DNA of 12,941 nucleotides from CAZRNB01 sp964601355 (lineage in GTDB: Bacteria > Planctomycetota > Phycisphaerae > Sedimentisphaerales > Anaerobacaceae): positions 1 to 12,941 of the forward strand of contig CAZRNB010000088.1 in the NCBI GenBank assembly GCA_964601355.1, written 5' to 3'. The notes under the pieces were generated by a model that made no database searches, was not told the origin of the DNA, and saw nothing but the letters and a program-made list of their open reading frames with translations. Within the stretch, counting starts at the first letter, position 1. Each line of letters starts with the position of its first letter. Shown here one piece after another: positions 6,292-12,700 of this stretch. The translations under genes were made by a program, and so were the position numbers.

Positions 6292-6825
6292 TCATAGCCT
6301 CTCGTGTTGTTCTCTGAGTTTTTTCAACTGCCTTCGATGTGCGATCTTGGCTATCGGCAGCATACGGTTGACAATTGTTACTCCCTCAATATGGTCGAAT
6401 TCGTGCTGCAGAGCCCTTGCATAAAGGCCTTCGGCTTCCTCGCTAAAGACGTTGCCCGACAGGTCCGTGGCGGTGACTTTACATTTGCTGTATCGACGGA
6501 TTTTCGTATAAATGCCCGGCACCGACAGACAACCTTCCTCGTGCTCATCAAATGAGCTTGTTTCCTTATCAGTGATAGGCGTAACAGTTGGGTTTATATA
6601 GACGCGGACCTTTTCTTTACTGCCGTCCAGCGATATGATAAACAGACGCAACGGCACGCCCGCCTGTGGCGCCGCAAAACCAACGCCTTTTCTCTCCTGC
6701 ATAATCTCCGTCATCTTTTCGACCAGACGACGAATATCGTCGTTGATTTTCTCGACCGGCCTGGCAGGTGCCGCCAGAACATCATTCGGGTAATGCGTGA
6801 TTCGACATTTATCAAAATCTATCAT
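6292..6825 (-). CDS. def: Peptide deformylase
   Basis: 177 residues from MIDFDKCRITHYPN. Def is a cytoplasmic metalloenzyme that removes the formyl group from the N-terminal Met of new proteins. All three motifs are intact: GVGFAAPQAG (47-56), EGCLS (97-101, metal-ligand Cys99) and HEFDH (141-145, metal-ligand His141 and His145 with catalytic Glu142). The open frame extends 16 codons further upstream. The ATG at 6825 is preferred because it has a GGGGAT SD 8 nt before it and gives the usual family start. It follows lptB by 57 bp and is probably cotranscribed with it. Its natural partner fmt is separated from it by the repeat-bracketed four-helix-bundle gene. Confidence 0.96.
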   Translation of the reverse strand: MIDFDKCRITHYPNDVLAAPARPVEKINDDIRRLVEKMTEIMQERKGVGFAAPQAGVPLRLFIISLDGSKEKVRVYINPTVTPITDKETSSFDEHEEGCLSVPGIYTKIRRYSKCKVTATDLSGNVFSEEAEGLYARALQHEFDHIEGVTIVNRMLPIAKIAHRRQLKKLREQHERL

Positions 6826-6882
6826 TTGCGTATATCCCCAAAAGAAGCTGCTCACATTAGCTGGTATGTACATGTCCGGAGA

Positions 6883-7632
6883 TTATCTGTTGTCAAATTC
6901 ATTGCCGGCGAAGGTAGTGCCAAGGTAAAGCTCTCTGATGGTCTTGTCACGGACGATGTCAGCCGGTGAGCCTGAGCCAATTACCTTTCCGTGGTCGATA
7001 ATGTAGGCCTTATCTACCACCTCCAGCGTCCGTTCGACATTATGGTCGGTAATAAGAACGCTGACGCCGGTTGCGACAAGCCGGCGAATCTCCTGCTGCA
7101 AATCCTGTACCGTAATAGGATCAACGCCGCTAAAAGGCTCATCCAAAAGAATCAACGAAGGGTCAGTTACCATCGCGCGTGCTATTTCAAGCTTTCTTCG
7201 CTCACCGCCGGATAAGAACCTGCCATGGCTGTCAGCCACCTCGGCCAGACCAAAACGCTCAATGAGCGCACCGGCCTTATTACATCGCTCGGTATTAGTG
7301 ATAGACATCGTCTCCAGAATAGCATAAAGGTTATCCCGAACACTGAGCCGTTGAAAGATGCTGGGCTCCTGTGAGAGATAGCCGATACCCAGGCGGGCCC
7401 TCTTATACATAGGCAGCTTAGTAACATCCCTGCCTCCAAAAATGACCTGTCCGCTATTGGGCGTAACCATACCCATAATCATCCTGAAGGTGGTTGTTTT
7501 GCCGGCTCCATTTCGGCCCAGAAGTCCGACGATATTGCGATGACCGATCGTAATGGAGACCTCGCTGACAACGACTCTGCTGGAATATTTTTTTACCAGT
7601 CCAAGTGTTTCAAGTAACGTTATATCTTCCAT
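6883..7632 (-). CDS. lptB: LPS export ABC transporter ATP-binding protein LptB
   Basis: 249 residues from MEDITLLETLGLVKKY. LptB is the cytoplasmic ATPase that, with LptF and LptG, pulls lipopolysaccharide from the inner membrane into the Lpt bridge. Visible motifs are Walker A GRNGAGKT (39-46), Q-loop GYLSQEPSIFQRLSVRDN (Gln88; the SIF-x-RL-x-V-x-DN stretch is typical of LptB), signature LSGGE (140-144), Walker B LILLDEP with Asp164-Glu165, and H-loop ITDHN (His197). The open frame runs 24 codons further upstream, but those overlap a strong promoter (7667-7694). The ATG at 7632 has a GGGAT SD 6 nt before it and gives normal family length. No lptA or lptC lies beside it. Close relatives such as LivF-type ATPases are less likely given the Q-loop region. 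Confidence 0.92.
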   Translation of the reverse strand: MEDITLLETLGLVKKYSSRVVVSEVSITIGHRNIVGLLGRNGAGKTTTFRMIMGMVTPNSGQVIFGGRDVTKLPMYKRARLGIGYLSQEPSIFQRLSVRDNLYAILETMSITNTERCNKAGALIERFGLAEVADSHGRFLSGGERRKLEIARAMVTDPSLILLDEPFSGVDPITVQDLQQEIRRLVATGVSVLITDHNVERTLEVVDKAYIIDHGKVIGSGSPADIVRDKTIRELYLGTTFAGNEFDNR

Positions 7633-7666
7633 TTTAATATCCCATACCGATATGTTGAGTGGCAAC

Positions 7667-7694
7667 ATTATAGCAGCACTGATGAAAAAGTAAA
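7667..7694 (-). promoter_or_regulatory. Promoter of the lptB-def operon
   Basis: On the minus strand TTTACT (7694-7689) is followed after 16 nt by a perfect TATAAT (7672-7667). Transcription would begin near 7660, about 30 nt before the lptB ATG at 7632. This fits the SD-supported start and rules out the longer open frame. Confidence 0.65.
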
Positions 7695-7728
7695 CAAATT
7701 GCATAATTTATAGATTCAGTGCCATTCA

Positions 7729-7814
7729 CCGTCGCCGTTCTTCTCCATAGTTCTCCTTCGTATTGATACTCCAGAGAACAGAGTAGAACTGCGAAGGATG
7801 AATGCCGGCGACGG
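7729..7814. repeat. Imperfect palindrome with three nested stems (structured RNA or MITE-like element)
   Basis: Nested inverted repeats on the plus strand: CCGTCGCCG (7729-7737) with CGGCGACGG (7806-7814), TCCTTCG (7754-7760) with CGAAGGA (7792-7798), and ACTC (7768-7771) with GAGT (7781-7784). All pair perfectly on one axis. The element fills the divergent gap between lptB and the phosphoesterase gene. The minus strand also holds a tiny SD-preceded ORF (7748-7716, 10 codons, MEKNGDGEWH). It could be a small RNA, a leader or a mobile palindromic repeat; I cannot decide which. Confidence 0.5.
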
Positions 7815-7831
7815 CTAAACAAAATATGTTG

Positions 7832-7858
7832 CCCCACAATACATCGTGGGGACTTTTT
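7832..7858 (+). terminator. Terminator-like hairpin after the palindromic element
   Basis: CCCCAC (7832-7837) pairs with GTGGGG (7846-7851) across an 8-nt loop, followed by ACTTTTT. It has the form of a rho-independent terminator on the plus strand, yet no plus-strand protein gene precedes it. The only thing it could end is a short transcript through the palindrome at 7729-7814, or it could act as an attenuator for the phosphoesterase gene. Confidence 0.45.
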
Positions 7859-7943
7859 CCAACAAATATCTGGCATTTCAAAGATTTTTTTGGTATAAGG
7901 TTTTTTGTCTATGATAGTGTATTTTCTTTATTCAAGGTAGCTT

Positions 7944-8720
7944 ATGTTTGCGATTTTGAGCGACATACATTCTAACATCGAAGCCTTAACTGTTGTTCTG
8001 GCTGATATAGACAAACGCGGCATCAAGACAATTTATTGTCTTGGCGATGTGATCGGCTACGGCCCTAATCCCAAAGAATGCCTGGATTTGATCGTAGAAA
8101 AAACCCAGTGGTGCGTCCTGGGCAATCACGATTACGGCGTTTTTTACGAGCCCACCAATTTCAACTATGGAGCGGAACAGGCAAGTTTCTGGACGCGTGA
8201 AGTTCTCGAAACCGAACGGAACAGGCTTGAAAGCGATAAACGCTGGAGCTTTTTGGGCAATCTTCCAATGCGGCAGTCAATGGAAATCGAGATCGGAACC
8301 AATAAAGCGATCATGGATTTTGTTCACGCCTCGCCAAGGAGACCTATCAATGAGTATATTTTTCCTGACGATGTTTATACTAATGCGGCAAAAGTGCGTC
8401 TGCTGTTCGAGCGAATCAAGCATATCTGCTTTGTGGGCCATACACATATGCCCGGCGTATTCCTGGACGAGCCGGACTTCTACCCACCTGATGAGCTGGG
8501 CAATGTCTATCCAATTGTGGAAAATGAAAAGGCAATCATCAATATCGGCTCGGTCGGTCAGCCGCGAGACAGAGATGATCGGTCGAGTTATGTGTACGTG
8601 GATGAAAACAAGGTGCACTTTGTCCGGCTGGAATACGATTTCCAAACCACGGCGAAGAAAATTCTGGCAATCAAACAATTGGATAATTTCAACGCAGAAC
8701 GGCTTTACGAAGGAAGATAG
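7944..8720 (+). CDS. YfcE/MJ0936-type metallophosphoesterase
   Basis: 258 residues. This is a calcineurin-like metallophosphoesterase with a two-metal centre, likely acting on phosphodiesters or phosphomonoesters; the substrate is unknown. All metal-binding motifs are present: DIHSN (Asp7, His9), LGDVIGYGP (Asp35), GNHD (60-63), the His in DFVHASP (128) and GHTH (165-168). The GDVIGYGP form and the late INIGSVGQPRD segment are typical of the YfcE/MJ0936 branch. The start ATG has an AAGGT SD 5-6 nt upstream, and TATGAT at 7910-7915 is a plausible -10 box. It is divergent from lptB and is followed at once by repeat DNA, with no clear terminator. There is no signal peptide, so it is probably cytoplasmic. 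Confidence 0.88.
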   Translation: MFAILSDIHSNIEALTVVLADIDKRGIKTIYCLGDVIGYGPNPKECLDLIVEKTQWCVLGNHDYGVFYEPTNFNYGAEQASFWTREVLETERNRLESDKRWSFLGNLPMRQSMEIEIGTNKAIMDFVHASPRRPINEYIFPDDVYTNAAKVRLLFERIKHICFVGHTHMPGVFLDEPDFYPPDELGNVYPIVENEKAIINIGSVGQPRDRDDRSSYVYVDENKVHFVRLEYDFQTTAKKILAIKQLDNFNAERLYEGR

Positions 8721-8722
8721 AA

Positions 8723-8740
8723 AACAGAGCCGCAACCGTC
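8723..8740 (+). repeat. AACAGAGCCGC repeat, truncated copy
   Basis: AACAGAGCCGCAACCGTC starts 2 nt after the phosphoesterase stop codon and abuts the next full copy. It differs by one base from the start of the full unit. Confidence 0.7.
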
Positions 8741-8768
8741 AACAGAGCCGCGACCGTTAGGGAGCGGT
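8741..8768 (+). repeat. AACAGAGCCGC...GGGAGCGGT repeat, full copy 1
   Basis: This is a 28-bp unit beginning AACAGAGCCGCGACCGTTAG and ending GGAGCGGT. Its ACCG and CGGT parts can pair across TTAGGGAG. It is identical to the copy at 8809-8836. Confidence 0.8.
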
Positions 8769-8770
8769 TA

Positions 8771-8813
8771 GACGATGGACGAGAGATGATGGATGATGGA
8801 CGAAAAATAACAG
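8771..8813 (+). repeat. Dispersed GATGGACGA/GATGGATGA repeat, third copy
   Basis: Units GACGATGGACGA, ATGATGGATGATGGACGA and then AAAATAACA. This is the same repeat family that brackets the four-helix-bundle gene. Here it sits between two identical AACAGAGCCGC units. Confidence 0.75.
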
Positions 8814-8836
8814 AGCCGCGACCGTTAGGGAGCGGT
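8809..8836 (+). repeat. AACAGAGCCGC...GGGAGCGGT repeat, full copy 2
   Basis: Exact second copy of the 28-bp unit at 8741-8768, overlapping the tail of the preceding repeat. The two copies are 40 bp apart. Confidence 0.8.
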
Positions 8837-9014
8837 CATCGGCAACCCCTTGAGATTCAAAACGGGTGTATATCTTTCGGCAGGTCTTTCATGGTATCCT
8901 GTTATCCTGATCGCCTAAATCTCTTTCGACTTGGCTCAAGACAGGCTGATTCACTGAAAACCTGATTTCCTTTTGAAGCCGTTATTTTTGTTTCATTTTA
9001 ACCGGAAAAATAGT
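8837..9014. other. Non-coding stretch between repeats and the rplM promoter
   Basis: I see no gene, tRNA or clear hairpin here. With the repeats to its left it makes up most of the 353-bp gap between the phosphoesterase gene and rplM. Confidence 0.5.
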
Positions 9015-9042
9015 TTGACAGTTCCGACAAAATCACTAAAAT
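9015..9042 (+). promoter_or_regulatory. Promoter of the rplM-rpsI operon
   Basis: A perfect TTGACA (9015-9020) is followed after 16 nt by TAAAAT (9037-9042, one mismatch). This would start transcription about 25 nt before the rplM ATG. A strong vegetative promoter is expected for ribosomal protein genes. Confidence 0.75.
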
Positions 9043-9073
9043 ACGTGTTTTTAATAGAGATGGAAATTTGTAA

Positions 9074-9505
9074 ATGAAGACCTTATTAGCTAAGAAAAAC
9101 ACGGTTGAACAAAAGTGGTTTCTGGTAGATGCCGAAGGGGCCATTCTGGGCAGAATGGCCGCCAAGATCGCTCCGATTCTTATGGGCAAGAACAAGCCGC
9201 AATATACACCCTACATCGATACCGGCGATTACGTCATTGTTGTAAATGCTGAGAAGGTAAAGTTTACCGGCAAAAAAGTCCAGCAGAAATTGTATGATTT
9301 TTACTCGCGTCATCCCGGCGGCCATAAGTACGTTAGTCTTGCCGAGATGATGGCCAAAAAACCTGAAAAGGTGGTTGAAACAGCGATCAGAAAGATGCTG
9401 CCGAAAAACAATCTCGGCAGATATATGTTGAAAAAGTTGAAGGTTTATCACGGGCCGGACCATAACCACCATGCCCAGAAACCACAAAAGTTAGAACTTT
9501 TTTAG
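9074..9505 (+). CDS. rplM: 50S ribosomal protein L13 (uL13)
   Basis: 143 residues, normal length for bacterial L13, an early-assembling 23S rRNA-binding protein of the large subunit. Recognisable segments are WFLVDAEGAILGRMAAKIAPIL, interrupted only by family-typical variation, then GKNKPQYTPYIDTGDYVIVVN, KLYDFYSRHPGG, the AIRKMLPKNNLGRYMLKKLK block and KVYHGPDHNHHAQKP. It lies just after a strong promoter, with a weak SD (GGA before a 9-10 nt spacer). It is 14 nt upstream of rpsI, the standard uL13-uS9 operon order in bacteria. Confidence 0.98.
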   Translation: MKTLLAKKNTVEQKWFLVDAEGAILGRMAAKIAPILMGKNKPQYTPYIDTGDYVIVVNAEKVKFTGKKVQQKLYDFYSRHPGGHKYVSLAEMMAKKPEKVVETAIRKMLPKNNLGRYMLKKLKVYHGPDHNHHAQKPQKLELF

Positions 9506-9519
9506 GAAAATAAGCAATT

Positions 9520-10002
9520 ATGGCAGAAAAAACTGGCAAGCCCGATATTGATAAAACTCGCCAGGCTGTAGAGATTCAGCCCAAGCCGGCGTCAAAACCG
9601 GCCAGCGAGCCTAAGGGCGGTTACTGGTGGGGCACCGGCAGAAGAAAAAGCTCCGTAGCGCGGGTCAGAATAAAACCCGGCGAGGGAAAATTCCTCATAA
9701 ATAAAAAGGAGCTTAACGATTATTTCAAGCTTGAGCAGGATAAACAAACGGTCACATCTCCGCTTCGGGCAATCGAGAGTGAAAAGAAATTTGACGTCTT
9801 TGTGAACGTCCGCGGCGGCGGCATCACCGGGCAATCCGGCGCCACCCGGCTGGGAATTGCACGGGCATTAAAGAGCTACGATGAGAGCCTGGCTCAGATA
9901 TTACGAGACGGCGGACATCTGACACGCGATCCGAGGATGGTTGAGAGAAAAAAGCCGGGCCAATCCGGCGCAAGACGCAGATTCCAGTTCTCCAAGCGTT
10001 AG
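9520..10002 (+). CDS. rpsI: 30S ribosomal protein S9 (uS9), N-terminally extended
   Basis: 160 residues. uS9 sits in the head of the small subunit, and its C-terminal tail reaches the P-site tRNA. The core starts near residue 35 (YWWGTGRRKSSVARVRIKPG), continues through VNVRGGGITGQSGATRLGIARAL, and ends in the canonical RRFQFSKR tail. Residues 1-34 are an extra Lys/Pro/Ala-rich segment (KPASKPASEPKGG) absent from the ~130-residue E. coli protein. The long form begins at the only ATG after rplM with an upstream SD (AGGA), so it appears real. The gene is followed by a terminator and ends the operon. Confidence 0.97.
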   Translation: MAEKTGKPDIDKTRQAVEIQPKPASKPASEPKGGYWWGTGRRKSSVARVRIKPGEGKFLINKKELNDYFKLEQDKQTVTSPLRAIESEKKFDVFVNVRGGGITGQSGATRLGIARALKSYDESLAQILRDGGHLTRDPRMVERKKPGQSGARRRFQFSKR

Positions 10003-10032
10003 TTTGCCAAATTATCCTTTGAATATTAAAAT

Positions 10033-10066
10033 AGCCGCTTAGAGTTTATCTTTGCGGCTTTTTTTG
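10033..10066 (+). terminator. Rho-independent terminator after rpsI
   Basis: AGCCGC (10033-10038) pairs with GCGGCT (10054-10059) across a 15-nt loop and is followed by a run of eight T from 10059. It lies between the rpsI stop and the argC SD, so argC must be transcribed from read-through or from a promoter I cannot see. Confidence 0.7.
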
Positions 10067-10081
10067 TAAGAGGAATAAACA

Positions 10082-11092
10082 ATGATAAAAGTTGCGATAA
10101 TCGGTGCAAGCGGCTATACCGGAGCCGAATCAATTGAGATTCTATTACGCCATAATAAGGCGGAGCTGGTTTATTTATCCGCACTGCCCGAAGAATGTGG
10201 CGCAGCAGCGGACGTCTTTCCACGATTCAAGGGCCGATGCAATCTGCAAATCGAACCGCTGGACCTGGATAAGCTGGCGGGATTAGCAGATGCTGCACTT
10301 TGCTGTCTGCCGCATAAAGTCTCCATGGGATTTGTGCCAAAACTTTTAGAGGCGGGGCTGAAGGTTATTGATTTCAGTGCCGACTATCGGCTCAAAGATA
10401 CAGCGGTTTATGAAAAATTCTATCAGGTCAAGCACACGGATAAATCCAATCTCGCCAAGGCGGTTTATGGCCTGCCGGAGCTATTCCGTGAGGAAATAAA
10501 GGGCGTCGATTTGGTGGCAAATCCCGGCTGTTTTCCGACCGCTGCGATATTAGCTCTTGCTCCGCTGCTTGAAGAAGGGCTTATTGAGACGGATTCGATA
10601 ATCGTAAATGCGGTGACCGGCATATCAGGAGCCGGCAAAAATCCATCCAACAAATTTCATTTTCCCAATATGAATGAAAATTTATTTGCCTACGGCATCG
10701 GCTCACACCGCCATGCGCCGGAGATGGAGCAGGTCGCCAGCCAAATCGCCGGTGCCGACGTCCAAATACTGTTTCAGCCGCATGCAGGGCCTTTCGACAG
10801 GGGAATCCTCTCAACGGTCTATTGTCAGCCTAAAAGTAAAATCGATGGTAAGCAATTATCCAGCCTCTATGAAAAATTTTACGCGGACGAGCCTTTTGTC
10901 CAGGTGTGCAAAGATGCACCGGGTGTCAAGGACGTGGCCGGGACGAATTATTGCCATATCTTTCCTACGTGCGTCAAAGGCAAAGTCGTGATTTTCTCTG
11001 CGATTGATAATCTCGTAAAGGGCGCCTCCGGCCAGGCGATTCAGAATATGAATATTATCTTCGGCTTGGAAGAAACGCTTGGCTTGAAGTAA
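10082..11092 (+). CDS. argC: N-acetyl-gamma-glutamyl-phosphate reductase
   Basis: 336 residues. ArgC reduces N-acetylglutamyl phosphate to the semialdehyde with NADPH, the third step of arginine biosynthesis. The NADP-binding Rossmann motif IIGASGYTGAESI begins at 6. The catalytic Cys150 lies in VANPGCFPTAA. GAGKNPSNKFHF and GSHRHAPEMEQV (His209, His211) are substrate-site segments. The length fits the long (type 1) branch. The start ATG has an AGAGGAA SD about 7 nt upstream. The neighbours are unrelated: a ribosomal operon before it and repeat DNA after it. So argC is not in an arg cluster here unless one once existed beyond the repeats. Confidence 0.97.
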   Translation: MIKVAIIGASGYTGAESIEILLRHNKAELVYLSALPEECGAAADVFPRFKGRCNLQIEPLDLDKLAGLADAALCCLPHKVSMGFVPKLLEAGLKVIDFSADYRLKDTAVYEKFYQVKHTDKSNLAKAVYGLPELFREEIKGVDLVANPGCFPTAAILALAPLLEEGLIETDSIIVNAVTGISGAGKNPSNKFHFPNMNENLFAYGIGSHRHAPEMEQVASQIAGADVQILFQPHAGPFDRGILSTVYCQPKSKIDGKQLSSLYEKFYADEPFVQVCKDAPGVKDVAGTNYCHIFPTCVKGKVVIFSAIDNLVKGASGQAIQNMNIIFGLEETLGLK

Positions 11093-11168
11093 CGATCTCT
11101 ACTCAAACTGACCGTTTTTTTACGATGAATATTCATAAGTAGTTGTGCAAGAATAAGATAACAACGAA

Positions 11169-11262
11169 TGTCCTTCCCGCGAAGCTTGCCCTCGACCTGA
11201 TCGGGGGGCGGGAGTCCATAAAAAGCAATAGAAACTGGATTCCCGCCTGCGCGGGAATGACA
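11169..11262. repeat. Compound palindromic repeat (MITE-like) with ATTCCC-type cores
   Basis: The ends are inverted copies: TGTCCTTCCCGCG (11169-11181) and CGCGGGAATGACA (11250-11262), one mismatch. Inside, GGCGGGAGTCCA (11207-11218) pairs with TGGATTCCCGCC (11236-11247), again with one mismatch, around an 18-nt spacer. The right half holds a complete 28-bp unit identical, in inverted orientation, to the one at 12664-12691. The FPRRRESS-like peptide it would encode is a common artefact of this repeat type. Confidence 0.75.
11235..11262 (-). repeat. 28-bp dRS3-like repeat, left copy (inverted)
   Basis: On the minus strand it begins TGTCATTCCCGCG, has loop CAG, and ends GCGGGAATCCAG. The core fits the ATTCCC-N8-GGGAAT pattern known for the neisserial dRS3 repeat (from memory). 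It is identical over all 28 positions to the plus-strand copy at 12664-12691. Confidence 0.85.
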
Positions 11263-11321
11263 AACGTAGAGTATTTCTAATTTTGTTAGAGCCTCTTAGA
11301 ATTGGCATAGGCTGATGTCCT

Positions 11322-12359
11322 TTATGGGATTCTGCAAGAACTGGTTGTTAATGGCTGGGTGGAATTTATCCAGCATCCAGGACTTTCTGCATCATAGAAC
11401 AGAACTTGAATGTTCGGATTTATTCGCTTTATTTTTTTCTCATTCTTTGTGCAATGCTGTTCGAGCGTCTCACCAGCTAATCTGTTTCGGTGCACAGATA
11501 TGGCAATTGTTTTAGTGTGTTGGCACAATTGCTTCAATATGTGCTCATCATTGTAATCAAGCGACCAACCATAGATAGCTAAGGATCCACTTAAACTAGG
11601 AATCACCGAATTAAAGACTGTAGACAAGTAACCACTTCGGCGTATAGCGGTTAATTTCTGTTTGGAATCACCTTCACTGACAAAAAGTGGAATTTTTGAG
11701 TTTTGTCTCCACACGTTTACAATTGCATCCAATAATATAGTGTTTTCATCCTGTCGAATTATTTTATAGTCACCTTCTTTTGGATCTGTAACCAAGCAAA
11801 GATTTCCGTGAGGATAGAATACAAGTGTAGAAGCGTCTGCTTTATGTGGTTCGCGTAATCTTTGCCAGTTTTCGGTGAAACGGCCATTTACAAAGCAGTC
11901 TTTGAAATGGTTGCCAAGTTCTCTCTTTGCTTCAAGTATTGACCAATAAACAATAAGGTCATAGTTCAATGAAACAACCGTTTGGAAATTTTTCATAAAA
12001 CTATATATTGGTTTTAAGAGCTGCTCAATTTCGTTTCGCTGCGGGTGGACTTTGTGGATAGTTTCTATCAAGGCGTTTTGTACTTTTTGATAGGCTTCTT
12101 TTGCAGATTGAGTCTCGACTTTAAGTTTCTGGTTAATGTCACTAACAAAACCAAGAGTCCATAAAACAAATTCGAAGTCTTTTGTTCCCAGATAGTTGAA
12201 TACTTCATCGACGGAGTTATTTATTAGGTTTGCTTCTTTAGCTTCTTCGAGCAAAGATTGGTAATCAAATCTTGTATCGACAGCTATACTTGCACCGTTG
12301 CTAAGCACCAAAGTGTCTTTGAACTCATTCGCAATATCTGACCATTTTCCCAATTCCAT
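11322..12359 (-). CDS. DUF4917 family SIR2-like protein (candidate defence gene)
   Basis: 345 residues from MELGKWSDIANEFKD. The order of motifs is that of a divergent SIR2-like fold: LVLSNGASIAVDTRF (Asn21-Ser24, nucleotide-binding turn), VVSLNYDLIVYWS (Asn132-Tyr-Asp134), FYPHGNL (His184-Gly185) and LAIYGWSLDYNDEHIL (Gly264, Ser266, Asp268). DUF4917 proteins fit this pattern. Many stand-alone SIR2-like proteins deplete NAD in anti-phage defence, but that role here is inference. The longer frame begins with TTG at 12380; the ATG at 12359 is preferred because an AGGGGGAT SD lies about 7 nt before it. The gene is alone, AT-rich beside its housekeeping neighbours, and bracketed by inverted 28-bp repeats, which suggests acquired DNA. 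There are no membrane segments. Confidence 0.78.
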   Translation of the reverse strand: MELGKWSDIANEFKDTLVLSNGASIAVDTRFDYQSLLEEAKEANLINNSVDEVFNYLGTKDFEFVLWTLGFVSDINQKLKVETQSAKEAYQKVQNALIETIHKVHPQRNEIEQLLKPIYSFMKNFQTVVSLNYDLIVYWSILEAKRELGNHFKDCFVNGRFTENWQRLREPHKADASTLVFYPHGNLCLVTDPKEGDYKIIRQDENTILLDAIVNVWRQNSKIPLFVSEGDSKQKLTAIRRSGYLSTVFNSVIPSLSGSLAIYGWSLDYNDEHILKQLCQHTKTIAISVHRNRLAGETLEQHCTKNEKKIKRINPNIQVLFYDAESPGCWINSTQPLTTSSCRIP

Positions 12360-12663
12360 GATTTTATCCCCCTTTTTCAAATACGGTTCAAAATCTAGGA
12401 AATTCAGCAGATATGATTTGTGTTAAATCGATGATTATGTCGGTAGAATTCGGCAGCAAGTTTAATGGATTTCAGGAAAGATCACATGAAAAAAGAGGCA
12501 CCTGCACAGATAATATTCGACCGTGGTTTCAAGGACCTCTAATATTGACACTTTTTTCTTTCAGTCATAGCTTGTTTTGAAGTTTATGTTAGAATGTTGG
12601 CATAGGTTTTTTAAGATATTGTTGCTTAAGTCTTAAACAACGCTGATACAAAACAACCTACAG
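12360..12663. other. Non-coding gap between DUF4917 and the right repeat
   Basis: About 300 bp, AT-rich, with no recognisable gene. It includes an isolated perfect TTGACA at 12545-12550 with only a weak -10 (TAGCTT) after 17 nt on the plus strand. That could weakly drive the GIY-YIG gene. An 18-codon ORF with an AGGAAAG SD occurs at 12486-12542 but is too short to judge. Confidence 0.4.
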
Positions 12664-12691
12664 TGTCATTCCCGCGCAGGCGGGAATCCAG
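12664..12691 (+). repeat. 28-bp dRS3-like repeat, right copy
   Basis: It starts TGTCATTCCCGCG and ends GCGGGAATCCAG. The 8-bp arms ATTCCCGC and GCGGGAAT pair perfectly around GCAG. It is the exact reverse complement of plus-strand 11235-11262. The GIY-YIG ATG lies 10 nt downstream. Confidence 0.85.
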
Positions 12692-12700
12692 AATTAGATT

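Noticed and set aside
7634..7876. 80-residue minus-strand ORF across the lptB upstream region
   Set aside because: It runs through the palindrome, the terminator-like hairpin and the lptB promoter, and matches no family.
8723..8840. Possible CRISPR array
   Set aside because: There are only two full repeats plus a fragment, the single spacer is itself another repeat, and no cas genes are present.
8837..9014. L13-type autoregulatory leader before rplM
   Set aside because: The promoter at 9015-9042 leaves a leader of only about 25 nt and no structure is visible, so there is no room for a leader RNA.
11120..11308. 62-residue ORF containing SFPRRRESS
   Set aside because: This peptide is the translation of the palindromic ATTCCCGC repeat, a well-known artefact, not a gene.
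12486..12542. 18-codon ORF (MKKEAPAQIIFDRGFKDL) with an AGGAAAG SD
   Set aside because: It is too short to support without conservation. It may be a remnant or chance.
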